Positions 11,524 to 20,887 are shown, counted from the first letter of the stretch. The stretch: 64,000 bases of DNA from Polynucleobacter sinensis (GCF_001595985.1 NZ_LOJJ01000001.1:124001-188000), one strand, 5' to 3'. A program made the numbers and translations. The notes: generated from the sequence alone by a model not told the origin.

Positions 11524-12426
11524 ATGGAACTACGTCACATTATTTTTATAATCTTTGTTGTCTCGGCGGTTTATGTCTATTTCAGGGGCAAAGTGCGTTT
11601 TGGCTTAGTTCGCTCTCTAACGGACTACCAGGTACTCCTGGCACCAATTAATAGCCTCTTGTACATATTCTCAAAAACCAAAGCGGGAGCATTTATCCCC
11701 GTAAGAGAATTTCCCGAAATGCAAGTCCTTCAAGATAATTGGCAAGTTATTCGTGATGAAGCACTTGCTTTAAATGCAGATGGGGCGATTGCTGCGGCAA
11801 CAGGCTATAACGATATTGGCTTTAATTCATTCTTTAGGACCGGCTGGAAGCGTTTTCATCTTTACTGGTATGGCAAAGAGATGCCCTCAGCTCAAACTAA
11901 TTGCCCGAAGACGGTTGCCCTGCTAAAGTCCATTCCATCAGTGAAAGCGGCGATGTTTGCCTCACTCCCGCCAGGCGCCACTTTGGTGCGCCATCGCGAC
12001 CCCTATGCAGGATCTTTACGCTATCACATTGGCCTAGTGACCCCCAATGACCCAAAGTGTTTTATTGATGTTGATGGGGAGCGCTATTTCTGGAAAGACG
12101 GCGAACCAGTGATGTTTGATGAGACATACATTCACTACGCAGCCAATGAAACAGATCACCAACGCATTGTTCTATTTTGCGACGTTGAACGCCCTGTCTA
12201 TACCAAACCAGTGCAACTCCTGAATCGTTGGTTTGGACGCTATGTCATGAGCGCTGCCTCTTCCCAAAACGTGGAAGGTGAAAAAGTGGGCTTTGTGAAT
12301 ATTCTCTTTAAATATTTTTATCATTTACGCGCCCAAGCCAAAAAACTCAAAGCAACACATCGAAGCACCTACTATGTTGGCAAATGGGTACTGATATTAG
12401 GTATTTTGTGGGCAATATTTTGGTAG
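11524..12426 (+). CDS. lpxO: Lipid A hydroxylase LpxO (Fe(II)/2-oxoglutarate dioxygenase)
   Basis: LpxO 2-hydroxylates a secondary acyl chain of lipid A at the inner membrane. The 300-residue protein resembles characterised LpxO along its length: an N-terminal membrane helix (HIIFIIFVVSAVYVYFRGK), the GWKRFHLYWYGKEMPSA region, and the aspartyl/asparaginyl hydroxylase core with HRDPYAGSLRYHIGL and MFDETYIHYA. The iron ligands are probably the His of HRDP, the Asp of HRDP or FDET, and a later His. A second membrane helix closes the C-terminus. With the acyltransferase at 13425 it suggests local lipid A functions. Confidence 0.92.
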   Translation: MELRHIIFIIFVVSAVYVYFRGKVRFGLVRSLTDYQVLLAPINSLLYIFSKTKAGAFIPVREFPEMQVLQDNWQVIRDEALALNADGAIAAATGYNDIGFNSFFRTGWKRFHLYWYGKEMPSAQTNCPKTVALLKSIPSVKAAMFASLPPGATLVRHRDPYAGSLRYHIGLVTPNDPKCFIDVDGERYFWKDGEPVMFDETYIHYAANETDHQRIVLFCDVERPVYTKPVQLLNRWFGRYVMSAASSQNVEGEKVGFVNILFKYFYHLRAQAKKLKATHRSTYYVGKWVLILGILWAIFW

Positions 12427-12431
12427 GAGCC

Positions 12432-12731
12432 CTAAGGATTTAAGGCTTCGATGACTTGCTCTAGAGTGATTGGACCCCAGATTTCTAAGCGCTTTTTACG
12501 ACTATTTTGCCCAGATAAAAACTGAATTTGTTTTTGAGGCACCTTTAATTGCTTCGAAAGCCAGGATAAAAGCATCTCATTGGCCTTATTTTCCAATGCA
12601 GGAGCCTGGAGAGATATTTTGAGGCAGCCATCATGCAATCCAACCACCTTTGTCTGCTTGGCGCCAGGCTGGCAATGTATGTTAACGGCAATGCCGGTGG
12701 GGGTTTGTTTTAACCAAATGGGCATTATCAA
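12432..12731 (-). CDS. DUF167 (YggU) family protein
   Basis: This 99-residue protein of the YggU family has the family hallmarks VNIHCQPGAKQTKVVG, the LKISLQAPALENKANE core and a basic RKKRLEI segment. The fold is known structurally in the family but the role is not. It is convergent with lpxO, 5 bp apart, and divergent from the carbonic anhydrase gene. Confidence 0.88.
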   Translation of the reverse strand: MIMPIWLKQTPTGIAVNIHCQPGAKQTKVVGLHDGCLKISLQAPALENKANEMLLSWLSKQLKVPQKQIQFLSGQNSRKKRLEIWGPITLEQVIEALNP

Positions 12732-12750
12732 AGTACTTTAAACTCAAACC

Positions 12751-13416
12751 ATGATTATGAAGAACTCTAATGCCTTAGACCAGCTATTTGCCAATAATCG
12801 CGAGTGGGCAGAGGCAATGGTTGCTAAAGATGCTCAATTTTTTAAACGTCTCGTTTCTCAACAAGCGCCAGAGTATCTTTGGATAGGCTGTTCAGATAGC
12901 CGCGTTCCCGCCAACGATATCGTCAATCTTCTCCCCGGTGAATTATTTGTGCATCGTAATGTCGCAAATGTTGTAGTTCATACAGACTTGAACTGCCTAT
13001 CTGTTATTCAATTTGCTATTGATTTATTAAAGGTCAAACATATATTGGTAGTGGGTCACTATGGCTGCTCTGGTGTGCATGCAGCCTTGACGGATAGACG
13101 CGTGGGCTTGGCGGACAATTGGCTACGTCATGTAAAAGATGTCCACCAAAAACATGAACGCTATCTTGGAGATGTGCTACCCACACCAAAACGACAAGAT
13201 CGGCTGTGCGAGCTCAATGTAATTGAGCAAGTAGTGAATGTTTGTGAAACCACCATCGTTCAAGATGCATGGGCAAGAGGTCAAGAGTTAACCGTACATG
13301 GCTGGGCCTATCGCCTTGAAACTGGACTGGTCAATGATTTAGGGATGTCCATCAGCTCTACAGAAGAGATGAATATTCGTTACGCCACATCCCTATCTCG
13401 CTACAACGCCGAATAA
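12751..13416 (+). CDS. can: Beta-class carbonic anhydrase
   Basis: It interconverts CO2 and bicarbonate in the cytoplasm. The 221-residue protein matches Can-type enzymes over its length. Zinc ligands are the Cys in IGCSDSRVPAND and the His and Cys in VVGHYGCSGVH, with the Asp-Arg dyad in CSDSR. The HRNVANVV and HGWAYRLETG stretches are also typical. ATG 12751 or 12757 could be used. It lies just upstream of the acyltransferase gene. Confidence 0.95.
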   Translation: MIMKNSNALDQLFANNREWAEAMVAKDAQFFKRLVSQQAPEYLWIGCSDSRVPANDIVNLLPGELFVHRNVANVVVHTDLNCLSVIQFAIDLLKVKHILVVGHYGCSGVHAALTDRRVGLADNWLRHVKDVHQKHERYLGDVLPTPKRQDRLCELNVIEQVVNVCETTIVQDAWARGQELTVHGWAYRLETGLVNDLGMSISSTEEMNIRYATSLSRYNAE

Positions 13417-13424
13417 ACAAGTCC

Positions 13425-14312
13425 TTGCTTAAAACAATTTCTAATTACTCTGGGGTGGTGCTCCTCAGATCTCTGGTCGCTTTACCGTACAAATTGCTAA
13501 TTTCAATTGGCTATGCGCTCGGCTATGCGGCTAGCCTCATTCCCAGCGAGCGGAATCGAGTTGTAAAAACTAATTTGCGCCTGTGCTTTCCTGAGCTTAG
13601 CGCGACTGAGATTGATCGGCTAAGCAAAAAACATTGGCAATTGCTCGGACGCAGTTTAGTTGAGAAAAGCATCATTTGGCTTGGTGACAAAAAACAGCTC
13701 GCTGATATGATCGAAGTGAAATCTGAGGTCGACCTCGCCGATAGGCAGCCTCGGATCTTGGTCAACATGCATTTCGTTGGAATTGAGGGCAGCATTATTT
13801 TGAGCGCCCTTGCAAAAGAAAAGGGTTGGCCACGCACCTCAGGATTTTTTCAGCGAATGAAAAATCCCTTCTTCAATCGAAAGATTATTGAGTGGCGCAA
13901 TCGATTTGGTGGCAACTCCATCGATCGCCAAGGCAACTCTCTTGAACTCATTCGGGAAATTCGTAAGGGCAGCTTTATTATCATCGCGCCCGATATCGAT
14001 CTCGGACTCAAAGACTCGACTTTTGTTCCGTTTTTTGACATTCAAACCAATACAATTACCGCCGTATCTCGACTAGCCAAAATTACTGGCGCACAGGTTT
14101 GCATGATGACTACTACCCTTAAAGGGGATGGGGCTGGCTATGTCTGCACCATTAGCAAACCCCTAGAAAATTTCCCGACTGATGACCCACAAGCGGATAC
14201 AGCGAGACTCAATCTCCTCTTTGAAAAAGAGATCCGGCTCAGGCCGGCAGAATACTACTGGGTCCATAAGCGTTTTAAAAACCGTCCTTTTGACGAGCTA
14301 AGCCCTTATTAG
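13425..14312 (+). CDS. Lysophospholipid / lipid A late acyltransferase (LpxL/HtrB family)
   Basis: These inner-membrane enzymes transfer a secondary acyl chain from acyl-ACP to Kdo2-lipid IVA. The 295-residue protein has a hydrophobic N-terminus, the HX4E catalytic motif (MHFVGIEGS) and the downstream IIIAPDIDLG and STFVPFFDIQTNT blocks. The start appears to be TTG 13425, 9 nt after the carbonic anhydrase stop, with no in-frame ATG near it. Which chain it adds (LpxL or LpxM type) cannot be told. Confidence 0.88.
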   Translation: MLKTISNYSGVVLLRSLVALPYKLLISIGYALGYAASLIPSERNRVVKTNLRLCFPELSATEIDRLSKKHWQLLGRSLVEKSIIWLGDKKQLADMIEVKSEVDLADRQPRILVNMHFVGIEGSIILSALAKEKGWPRTSGFFQRMKNPFFNRKIIEWRNRFGGNSIDRQGNSLELIREIRKGSFIIIAPDIDLGLKDSTFVPFFDIQTNTITAVSRLAKITGAQVCMMTTTLKGDGAGYVCTISKPLENFPTDDPQADTARLNLLFEKEIRLRPAEYYWVHKRFKNRPFDELSPY

Positions 14313-14350
14313 CCCTTCTGCTATTAGCCCTTTTGTCCTATCATTAAAGA

Positions 14351-15103
14351 ATGACTGAGCGTATTGGGTTGTTTGCCGACTTACATAGCAATTTGGAAGC
14401 TTTTGATGCTTGCATGGAGCAAGCCAAAGAGCTTGGGGTAACTCGCATGATTTTTTTAGGGGATATCGTTGGCTATAACGCAGATCCTAGCGCGCTCATT
14501 GATCGTATTGGCGAATTAGTTGCAGCAAATAAGGCAATTGCGCTTCTAGGCAATCATGATGAGGCTATATTCGAAGATAGACAGGCGCGCATGAATGCTA
14601 GTGCGAATGCCGCAATTGAGTGGACTAAGGGTCAACTCAATTCGATGCAAGTGCAGTTCTTAAAAGAGTTGCCTCTAATCGTCAAAGAAGAGGAGATCTG
14701 TTTTGTCCATGCCTCTGCACACAATCCCTCTGATTGGAATTACATTACCGACAGCATGAGCGCATGGCGCTGCGTTCAGCATTCCGGTAAAACATACACC
14801 TTTGCGGGGCATGCCCACGAACAAGCACTTTTCTATCAAAGTGCTGTCGGCAAACTCATCCGCTTTGCTCCGCACCCTGGCGATGAAGTTCCTGTCATGC
14901 GCCATCGTCAGTGGGTTGGCATTGTTGGATCACTGGGTCAACCAAGAGATGGCAATCCAGCGGCCTGCTTCGCTATATTCGAGCCCGCATCAGAAACGCT
15001 CACCTTTCATCGCACTCCATATGACTACTTCACCGCTGCCGATAAAGTACGTCGCGCGGGGCTGCCGGAAGATCTCGCTAATCGCCTAATTACTGGCAAA
15101 TAA
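14351..15103 (+). CDS. Metallophosphoesterase (calcineurin-like)
   Basis: This 250-residue dimetal phosphoesterase shows the ordered motifs LFADLHSN (DxH), FLGDIVGYNADP (GDxxxxG), LLGNHDEA (GNHD), FVHASAH and FAGHAHEQA (GHxH). Substrate is unknown; family members cleave phosphoproteins, nucleotides or phosphodiesters. It sits 7 bp before a Ser/Thr protein kinase, so the two are probably co-transcribed. A kinase/phosphatase pair is possible but unproven. Confidence 0.9.
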   Translation: MTERIGLFADLHSNLEAFDACMEQAKELGVTRMIFLGDIVGYNADPSALIDRIGELVAANKAIALLGNHDEAIFEDRQARMNASANAAIEWTKGQLNSMQVQFLKELPLIVKEEEICFVHASAHNPSDWNYITDSMSAWRCVQHSGKTYTFAGHAHEQALFYQSAVGKLIRFAPHPGDEVPVMRHRQWVGIVGSLGQPRDGNPAACFAIFEPASETLTFHRTPYDYFTAADKVRRAGLPEDLANRLITGK

Positions 15104-15110
15104 TTTCTTT

Positions 15111-16529
15111 ATGTCTATTAATACTGATATTGAAGCCGTTGATGAGATTTTCCAAGAAGGTAAAGTGGTTGATGGATTTGTCTTAGGAAAGGAGGTTCAC
15201 CGTGGCGGCATGGCGAGCCTATTTTCAGCAACAAAAGAGGGCATTGATGTGCCCATTCTTTTAAAAATTCCTAGAGTTGGTAGAGATCAACCAGTAGAAA
15301 GCTTAATTGGCTTTGAAACTGAGTTAACAATATTGCGCTCCCTAAAGAGTCCATATGTGCCTAAATACTTAGGCTCAGGCAATATGGCTACACGACCCTA
15401 TATTGCAATGGAACGCGTTGAGGGTCGCCCACTAGAGGATTTAATTCAAGAGGGTAAAAAATTTAGTATTGATGAAGTCGTGCGAATTGGCGCCGACTTA
15501 GCGCAAGCAGTTCAGTCTTTGCATGCTCAGGATGCTATTCACCTAGATATTAAGCCTGAAAATATTCTCATCAATGACCAGGGCAAGCTGACGCTCATTG
15601 ATTTTGGCCTCTCTCACCACGCCCGCTTTCCTGATTTACTTGCGGAAGAAATGCGTAAAGGTATTGGCTCAGCGCCTTATATTTCGCCCGAACAGGTTGC
15701 CGGTATTCGATCTGACTATCGTAGCGATATTTTCTCTATTGGCGTCATCATGTATGAGATGCTGACTGGTGAACTTCCTTTTGGCAATCCGCAATCCATG
15801 AGCGGGTTACGCAAAAGAATGTGGGCACAGGCATTTCCTCCGCGTGCCATTCGTAAAGAAATTCCTCGCTGGCTGCAAGAGGTTGTGCTGCGCTGTCTTG
15901 AGCCGCGTGCAGCTGACCGCTATCAAAGCGCCGCCCGGTTGCGCCAAGTTTTACGCGACCATGAAAGCGTGACCCTCACTGAGCGCGCCGATCGAGTAGA
16001 CCCTTTAAGCTTCTGGGAAAACCTCAAACGCATGTTTCGAGCAGCTGGGTATGAGCCTTCACCCAGCCCACGGCCCAGCGTGGGTAATCACGACGCACCC
16101 CTAATGATTGCCGCAATCGATACGCGTCAATCTGATGAAGATTTACGGGAGCGTATGCAAACCACAGCCAAAAATTTATTGCACGCCTATCCCGAAAGTC
16201 GCCTTGTCTGCATCAGCACAATCGCAAGCACCCCTACATTTGAAGGCAACCAAGAAAACGAAACTGCCAGCGGTATTGTGCGCGGACATCTTGTTCAGCT
16301 AATGGAGTGGGCTAAACCACTCAAGTTGCCACCAGAAAGAATTTCATATCACGTGCTAGAGGCGCTTGACCCTGCCACCCGCATTGTGGAGTTTGCTAAA
16401 GACAATGATGCGTCGTTGATTTTGATCGGAGCATCCCATAAGCTACCAAACAAGGTGACGCCCTGGAGAACCTCTATGACAAAAATTGTCGAAGAGGCCC
16501 CCTGCAGCGTTCACATTGTTAGAACCTAG
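15111..16529 (+). CDS. Ser/Thr protein kinase fused to a C-terminal universal stress (UspA) domain
   Basis: The 472-residue cytoplasmic protein has a Hanks-type kinase in about residues 20-285: Gly-loop GKEVHRGGMASLF, Lys in ILLKIPRVG, catalytic loop IHLDIKPENIL, DFG in LIDFGLSHH, and the APE-like ISPEQVAG. A proline-rich linker follows, then a UspA-like domain (about 320-472) opening with MIAAIDTR and ending LILIGASHK and APCSVHIVRT. There is no membrane segment or PASTA repeat. The nucleotide loop of the Usp domain looks shortened, so ATP binding there is uncertain. It follows the phosphoesterase by 7 bp. Confidence 0.92.
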   Translation: MSINTDIEAVDEIFQEGKVVDGFVLGKEVHRGGMASLFSATKEGIDVPILLKIPRVGRDQPVESLIGFETELTILRSLKSPYVPKYLGSGNMATRPYIAMERVEGRPLEDLIQEGKKFSIDEVVRIGADLAQAVQSLHAQDAIHLDIKPENILINDQGKLTLIDFGLSHHARFPDLLAEEMRKGIGSAPYISPEQVAGIRSDYRSDIFSIGVIMYEMLTGELPFGNPQSMSGLRKRMWAQAFPPRAIRKEIPRWLQEVVLRCLEPRAADRYQSAARLRQVLRDHESVTLTERADRVDPLSFWENLKRMFRAAGYEPSPSPRPSVGNHDAPLMIAAIDTRQSDEDLRERMQTTAKNLLHAYPESRLVCISTIASTPTFEGNQENETASGIVRGHLVQLMEWAKPLKLPPERISYHVLEALDPATRIVEFAKDNDASLILIGASHKLPNKVTPWRTSMTKIVEEAPCSVHIVRT

Positions 16530-17623
16530 GCTTTTAAACCCAATAACTTTGCCGCGTTACCGCCTAATATAGCAATACGATCAGCATTGCTTAGACCCGG
16601 CGTACTCATGACATGCTCTACCGGATACTCTTCCCAAGGAATTGGGTGATCAGTGCCTATCACAATCTGACTTGCTCCAACTTGGGCAACTAAATGGCGA
16701 AGAGCCTCAGGAGTAAATACCAGCGAATCAAAATACAGCTGATTTAGATATTCCGTAGGTTTTTTCTTAAGGACAATATCTGGGTTGCAATTTTGAGGGG
16801 AAACAAAACAGCTATGATCCATGCGTGGGGCATAAGAGCCTAAGAATCCACCGCCATGTGCCGCCAATACTTTCAATTGCGGATACTTATCTAACACCCC
16901 CTCATAAATTAGATGCTGCAAAGCAATTGTTGTATCTAGAGGATTTCCTACAACATTTGACATCCATCCATTCCCCTTAAATCTTTGGGCTAATTGTGGG
17001 GTGCTTTGTGGGTGAATGAACAGCGTCACATTTAATTCTTGAGCCTTAGCCAATACAGGATGAAATTTTGGATCTGCGAAATCCTGGCCCAAGACACTTC
17101 CGCCAATTGCGGCGCCCCGTAAACCCAATTTCTTGACGGCGTCCTCAAGCTGTTGGACAGCCAAATCTGGATACTGCATCGTTAGAGAAGCAAAGGCTGC
17201 AAACTTATCTGGGCGCATCGCACACAACTCAGCTAGATGCAAATTATTAAGTCTACATATTTCTGCCGCAGTATCCCTATCTTTTCTGTACCAATAAGGA
17301 TTAATACTTAAGACTTGCATATCAATGCCCTGGGCATCCATTGCTTTAATACGCTCGTCTATTTGAATGAAGTGTTCAGGTACGCCCTTTGTTGGTGGCG
17401 GCACTGATTTGGCCTCCTCGCCCATGAGATCAATAGCATCCTGGAAAAGGCAGTGAGAATGCACATCAATTGTCTTAATTCTTTTGCCATTAATAAAAAC
17501 AGGGGTGATACGCTTGGGGCCTTTATTTTGTAGCTCCGCCGCATGCAATAAACCACAGCCACAAAAAGTTAATCCACCGAGTGCTTTTGCTGAAGTTTTT
17601 AAAAACGATCTACGACTATTCAT
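16526..17623 (-). CDS. Tat-exported amidohydrolase-2 family protein
   Basis: The protein (365 residues) opens with a twin-arginine signal (NSRRSFLKTSAKALGG) and a hydrophobic stretch ending near LLHAAEL, implying folded export to the periplasm. The body is an amidohydrolase-2 (ACMSD-like) TIM barrel with metal-ligand candidates DVHSHCLF, FIHPQST, LAAHGGGF and IGTDHPIPW. These enzymes decarboxylate or hydrolyse aromatic or lactone substrates; the real substrate is unknown. Its 3' end overlaps the kinase gene by 4 bp on the opposite strand. Confidence 0.86.
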   Translation of the reverse strand: MNSRRSFLKTSAKALGGLTFCGCGLLHAAELQNKGPKRITPVFINGKRIKTIDVHSHCLFQDAIDLMGEEAKSVPPPTKGVPEHFIQIDERIKAMDAQGIDMQVLSINPYWYRKDRDTAAEICRLNNLHLAELCAMRPDKFAAFASLTMQYPDLAVQQLEDAVKKLGLRGAAIGGSVLGQDFADPKFHPVLAKAQELNVTLFIHPQSTPQLAQRFKGNGWMSNVVGNPLDTTIALQHLIYEGVLDKYPQLKVLAAHGGGFLGSYAPRMDHSCFVSPQNCNPDIVLKKKPTEYLNQLYFDSLVFTPEALRHLVAQVGASQIVIGTDHPIPWEEYPVEHVMSTPGLSNADRIAILGGNAAKLLGLKA

Positions 17624-17833
17624 TTGAGACTCTCCTAAAAGGACTTCTTAAGCTAAATGCGCAACTGAAGCATTCAGAATGGCTTTAATCTCTCGCCCTT
17701 TTCAAGAGGTAGGGTCTAATTTTAAACACTTGTTTAAATTATCAGCTTTAAAATTTACTGTCAAGCAATGCTTATTGTGCAGAGCAAAATAATCTTCAAC
17801 GCAATCAATTGGCTACTGACTGATAATGTGTCT

Positions 17834-18571
17834 ATGGAAGAAAAAATACGCGTATCAAAACTACTCTCCGAGCTAGGCCTTTGCTCTCGCCGTGAAGCTG
17901 ACTCTTATATTGAGCAAGGGTTGGTAACTGTGGATGGCGAAGTAGTGAATGAGCTGGGTTCACGTGCATTCCGTCACCAAAAAATAGAGCTACAGTCTGG
18001 CGCAAAGGCTCAACAAGCTTCTCGAGTCACCGTTATCCTGAACAAGCCAGTTGGATTTATCTCGCATTTTGATGATGAACAGGAATATCAACCTGCAGCG
18101 TCTCTCATTACCCCTGACAACTATTTCCCCAGCCCTTTAGATAAGGGTCGAAATCCACGCTTTAACACCCGAGGCCTGGCTCCTGCTGGTCGTCTAGATA
18201 TAGACTCTACGGGCATGCTGGTATTAACCCAAGATGGTCGCATTGCCAAGCTCCTCATTGGCGAAAATAGTCCTATTGAAAAAGAGTACTTAGTTCGCGT
18301 TGAAGGAGCGCTTTCTTTTGCCGATCTCGATCGCTTAAGACATGGACTTGAGCTAGACGGCGTAGTATTAAAACCTGCCCAAGTAAGCTGGCAAAATGAG
18401 GATCAACTCCGCTTTGTTTTGCGTGAAGGACGTAAGCGTCAAATTCGTCGAATGTGCGAAATGGTAGGACTTAAAGTGCTGGGCTTAAAACGGGTCCGTA
18501 TGGGACGCATCTCATTAGGCGCGCTACCTCCAGGCAAATGGCGATTTGTCAGGCCAGAAGAGCAATTCTGA
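17834..18571 (+). CDS. RsuA/RluB/RluF-type rRNA pseudouridine synthase
   Basis: These enzymes isomerise a specific uridine in rRNA. An S4 RNA-binding domain (RVSKLLSELGLCSRREADSYI) precedes the catalytic domain with the GRLD motif (APAGRLDIDSTGMLVL, catalytic Asp) and LREGRKRQIRRMCE. A 15-20 residue insertion before GRLD resembles RluF more than RsuA. I prefer ATG 17834 (MEEKIRVSK); an in-frame ATG at 17768 would add 22 residues with no family resemblance. It lies 45 bp before prfC. Confidence 0.88.
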   Translation: MEEKIRVSKLLSELGLCSRREADSYIEQGLVTVDGEVVNELGSRAFRHQKIELQSGAKAQQASRVTVILNKPVGFISHFDDEQEYQPAASLITPDNYFPSPLDKGRNPRFNTRGLAPAGRLDIDSTGMLVLTQDGRIAKLLIGENSPIEKEYLVRVEGALSFADLDRLRHGLELDGVVLKPAQVSWQNEDQLRFVLREGRKRQIRRMCEMVGLKVLGLKRVRMGRISLGALPPGKWRFVRPEEQF

Positions 18572-18616
18572 GAGGTCGCTCCGGCTTATAATCCTGTCAA
18601 CTAGATTAGGCGCGGA

Positions 18617-20251
18617 ATTACCATCGATACCATTACCTCCAGCACTCCAGGCGCAGAAGTTTTAAGACGTCGTAGCTTTGCCATCATCTCTCACCCAGAT
18701 GCGGGCAAGACCACCCTTACCGAAAAATTGCTTCTATATGCAGGTGCAATTCAAATTGCTGGGAGTGTTAAAGCTCGCAAAGCGAGCAGGCATGCGACCT
18801 CTGACTGGATGGAGATTGAGAAGCAACGGGGCATTTCAGTAGCCAGCTCTGTCATGCAGATGGAGTATCGCGACTGCATTATTAATCTCTTAGATACTCC
18901 TGGCCACCAAGATTTTTCGGAAGACACGTACCGAGTACTCACCGCAGTAGACTCCGCTCTGATGGTAATTGATGCGGCCAATGGTGTGGAGTCACAAACG
19001 TTACGCCTACTTGAAGTGTGTCGTGCGCGTAATACGCCTATCGTGACATTCATCAACAAGATGGATCGCGAAGTAAAGCCACCCATGGAGTTAATGGATG
19101 AAATTGAATCCGCCTTAGGCATTGAAGTGGTTCCGTTTACCTGGCCAGTTGGCATGGGTAAGTCGTTTGCAGGCGTAATTGATATTGCCAACTCACAAAT
19201 GCGCATGTTTAAAGCGGGTGAAGATCGTGTGACTGAAAGTTCACATGCCATTGTGGATGTCAATGACCCTGCCCTCAAAGTACGCTTAGGCGTTGATCTA
19301 GAGAATGCACTGGCCGAAGTGGATTTAATTAAGAATGCTATGCCAGCATTTAACCTAGAAGCATTTTTGGCGGGACGTCAGTCTCCGGTATTCTTCGGCT
19401 CTGCTATTAATAATTTTGGTGTAAGAGAAATTCTTAACACCCTAGTAGAGCTTGCACCATCACCAGGCTCTCGCAAAGCCTTACAGCGGGAAGTAAGTCC
19501 AGCTGAAAATAAATTCTCGGCAGTTGTTTTCAAGATTCAAGCAAATATGGATCCAGCACATCGCGATCGCGTAGCTTTCCTACGTATTTGTTCGGGACAT
19601 TTTCAGCGCGGCATGAAACTCAAAATTTGTCGAAACGGCAAAGAAGTTCGCACCAACAATGCACTATCTTTCCTATCGCAACGTCGCGATATTTTGGATG
19701 AAGCTTTTCCAGGCGATATCATTGGACTGCCAAACCATGGCCTACTCAGACTTGGCGATACGCTGACTGAAGGGGAGCAACTGCAATTTACAGGCCTGCC
19801 CTTCTTCGCACCAGAAATATTCCGAATGGTTGAATCCGCAGACCCTTTGCGCTCTAAACAACTTCGCACTGGATTGATGCAACTTGGCGAGGAAGGCGCT
19901 ATTCAAGTATTTCGCCCAATGACTGGGGGCACCATGCTACTTGGGGCCTTTGGACAACTACAGTTTGAGGTGGTTAGCCATCGACTACAAACTGAATATG
20001 GCGCAGAAGTTCGTCTTCTACCCGCAAGATATAACCTAGCACGCTGGGTTAGCTCAGATGACCCAGTAGCGCTCAAAAAATTTATCCAAGAAAACATTCA
20101 TCGTATGGCTGAAGATGTTGTGGGTGCATCTGTGTTTTTAGCGTCCCACAAATCCGAACTCGATGTTGCCCAACAGCGCTGGGAGTCTATTCAATTCCAT
20201 GCATTGAGGGAGCATGCAGGCCTGATCTACCAATCCGATCTAGCTGGATAA
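18617..20251 (+). CDS. prfC: Peptide chain release factor 3, apparent ATT start
   Basis: RF3 is the GTPase that removes RF1/RF2 from the ribosome after termination. G1 (SHPDAGKTT), G2-like RGISV, G3 (LDTPGHQD) and G4 (INKMD) are present, followed by EF-G-like domain II and a C-terminal domain. The frame is closed by TAG at 18602-18604, and from there to the P-loop no ATG, GTG or TTG occurs. The first TTG in frame (18728) lies after the P-loop and would destroy the GTPase. ATT at 18617, 6 nt after AGG at 18608-18610, gives MTIDTITSSTPGAEVLRRR and a protein of about 544 residues, close to the family length. ATC 18623 is a weaker alternative. Confidence 0.9.
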   Translation: MTIDTITSSTPGAEVLRRRSFAIISHPDAGKTTLTEKLLLYAGAIQIAGSVKARKASRHATSDWMEIEKQRGISVASSVMQMEYRDCIINLLDTPGHQDFSEDTYRVLTAVDSALMVIDAANGVESQTLRLLEVCRARNTPIVTFINKMDREVKPPMELMDEIESALGIEVVPFTWPVGMGKSFAGVIDIANSQMRMFKAGEDRVTESSHAIVDVNDPALKVRLGVDLENALAEVDLIKNAMPAFNLEAFLAGRQSPVFFGSAINNFGVREILNTLVELAPSPGSRKALQREVSPAENKFSAVVFKIQANMDPAHRDRVAFLRICSGHFQRGMKLKICRNGKEVRTNNALSFLSQRRDILDEAFPGDIIGLPNHGLLRLGDTLTEGEQLQFTGLPFFAPEIFRMVESADPLRSKQLRTGLMQLGEEGAIQVFRPMTGGTMLLGAFGQLQFEVVSHRLQTEYGAEVRLLPARYNLARWVSSDDPVALKKFIQENIHRMAEDVVGASVFLASHKSELDVAQQRWESIQFHALREHAGLIYQSDLAG

Positions 20252-20252
20252 A

Positions 20253-20504
20253 TTAGCGCGAATTCAATTGCGGTAAACGACAATCGAATACAGCCACTAA
20301 AGAAGTGTCGCTCTTTCTAAAGCTTGCGGTTTTTCCGAACTGCGCACAGTAGGCATTTGCTTTTGAGCTTAGGGATTCGATAGATTCACCATCGCTATTG
20401 AGAAATGTCACATGATTCGCATCTGATGCGTCGGTATATACCGCGGCACAGGCGCTCAAACCAAGCGTGATCCAAAAAACTAAAATTGTACGCATCATCA
20501 ACAT
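20253..20504 (-). CDS. Small putative lipoprotein
   Basis: A short signal peptide with lipobox (WITLGLSACAAV) predicts an acylated Cys and membrane anchoring; the mature part has about 65 residues with two further cysteines. The start is uncertain (ATG at 20504, 20498 or 20495). Convergent with prfC, 1 bp apart, and downstream of the DUF2798 gene. No family recognised. Confidence 0.65.
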   Translation of the reverse strand: MLMMRTILVFWITLGLSACAAVYTDASDANHVTFLNSDGESIESLSSKANAYCAQFGKTASFRKSDTSLVAVFDCRLPQLNSR

Positions 20505-20534
20505 TCCATCATTGGTGAAAAATTTGTCTAGCAA

Positions 20535-20762
20535 TTAATTCTTGAGTTTCTCAACTATCTTTTCTGTAAGTCTGCTGGCAAAAGGGCGATAAATGAAGAT
20601 GCAGATTACCGCAATTGGATAGGCAACAAGCCAAGCCTCAAGCCAGAGCCAAAAAAAATTTTGAGCAAGGCCTAGGCGCACTAATGAAGTGGCCAAAGTA
20701 ATGCTTAATGACATCAGCCCGCCCATAATGACTGCAAAAACCATGTTTTGAATTTTTATCAT
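20535..20762 (-). CDS. DUF2798 family membrane protein
   Basis: A 75-residue protein with two membrane helices (MVFAVIMGGLMSLSITLATS and FFWLWLEAWLVAYPIAVICI) and a C-terminal PFASRLTEKIV segment, the pattern of DUF2798. Function unknown. The next gene (small lipoprotein) follows closely on the same strand. Confidence 0.75.
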   Translation of the reverse strand: MIKIQNMVFAVIMGGLMSLSITLATSLVRLGLAQNFFWLWLEAWLVAYPIAVICIFIYRPFASRLTEKIVEKLKN

Positions 20763-20887
20763 TCGCCAATCATAGCGCCTAGACTAGTTAACTGTTATTC
20801 TGATTCGTGATCACTATTCCGCGCCCTAGATAGGGGAGTCTTTGAGCTTGCTCCCAGATTCATCATTCCAATACTCTAGGACACTAT

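Noticed and set aside
18728-20251. prfC started at the first canonical codon, TTG 18728
   Set aside because: This start lies after the P-loop and would remove the GTP-binding site, although the rest of the GTPase is intact.
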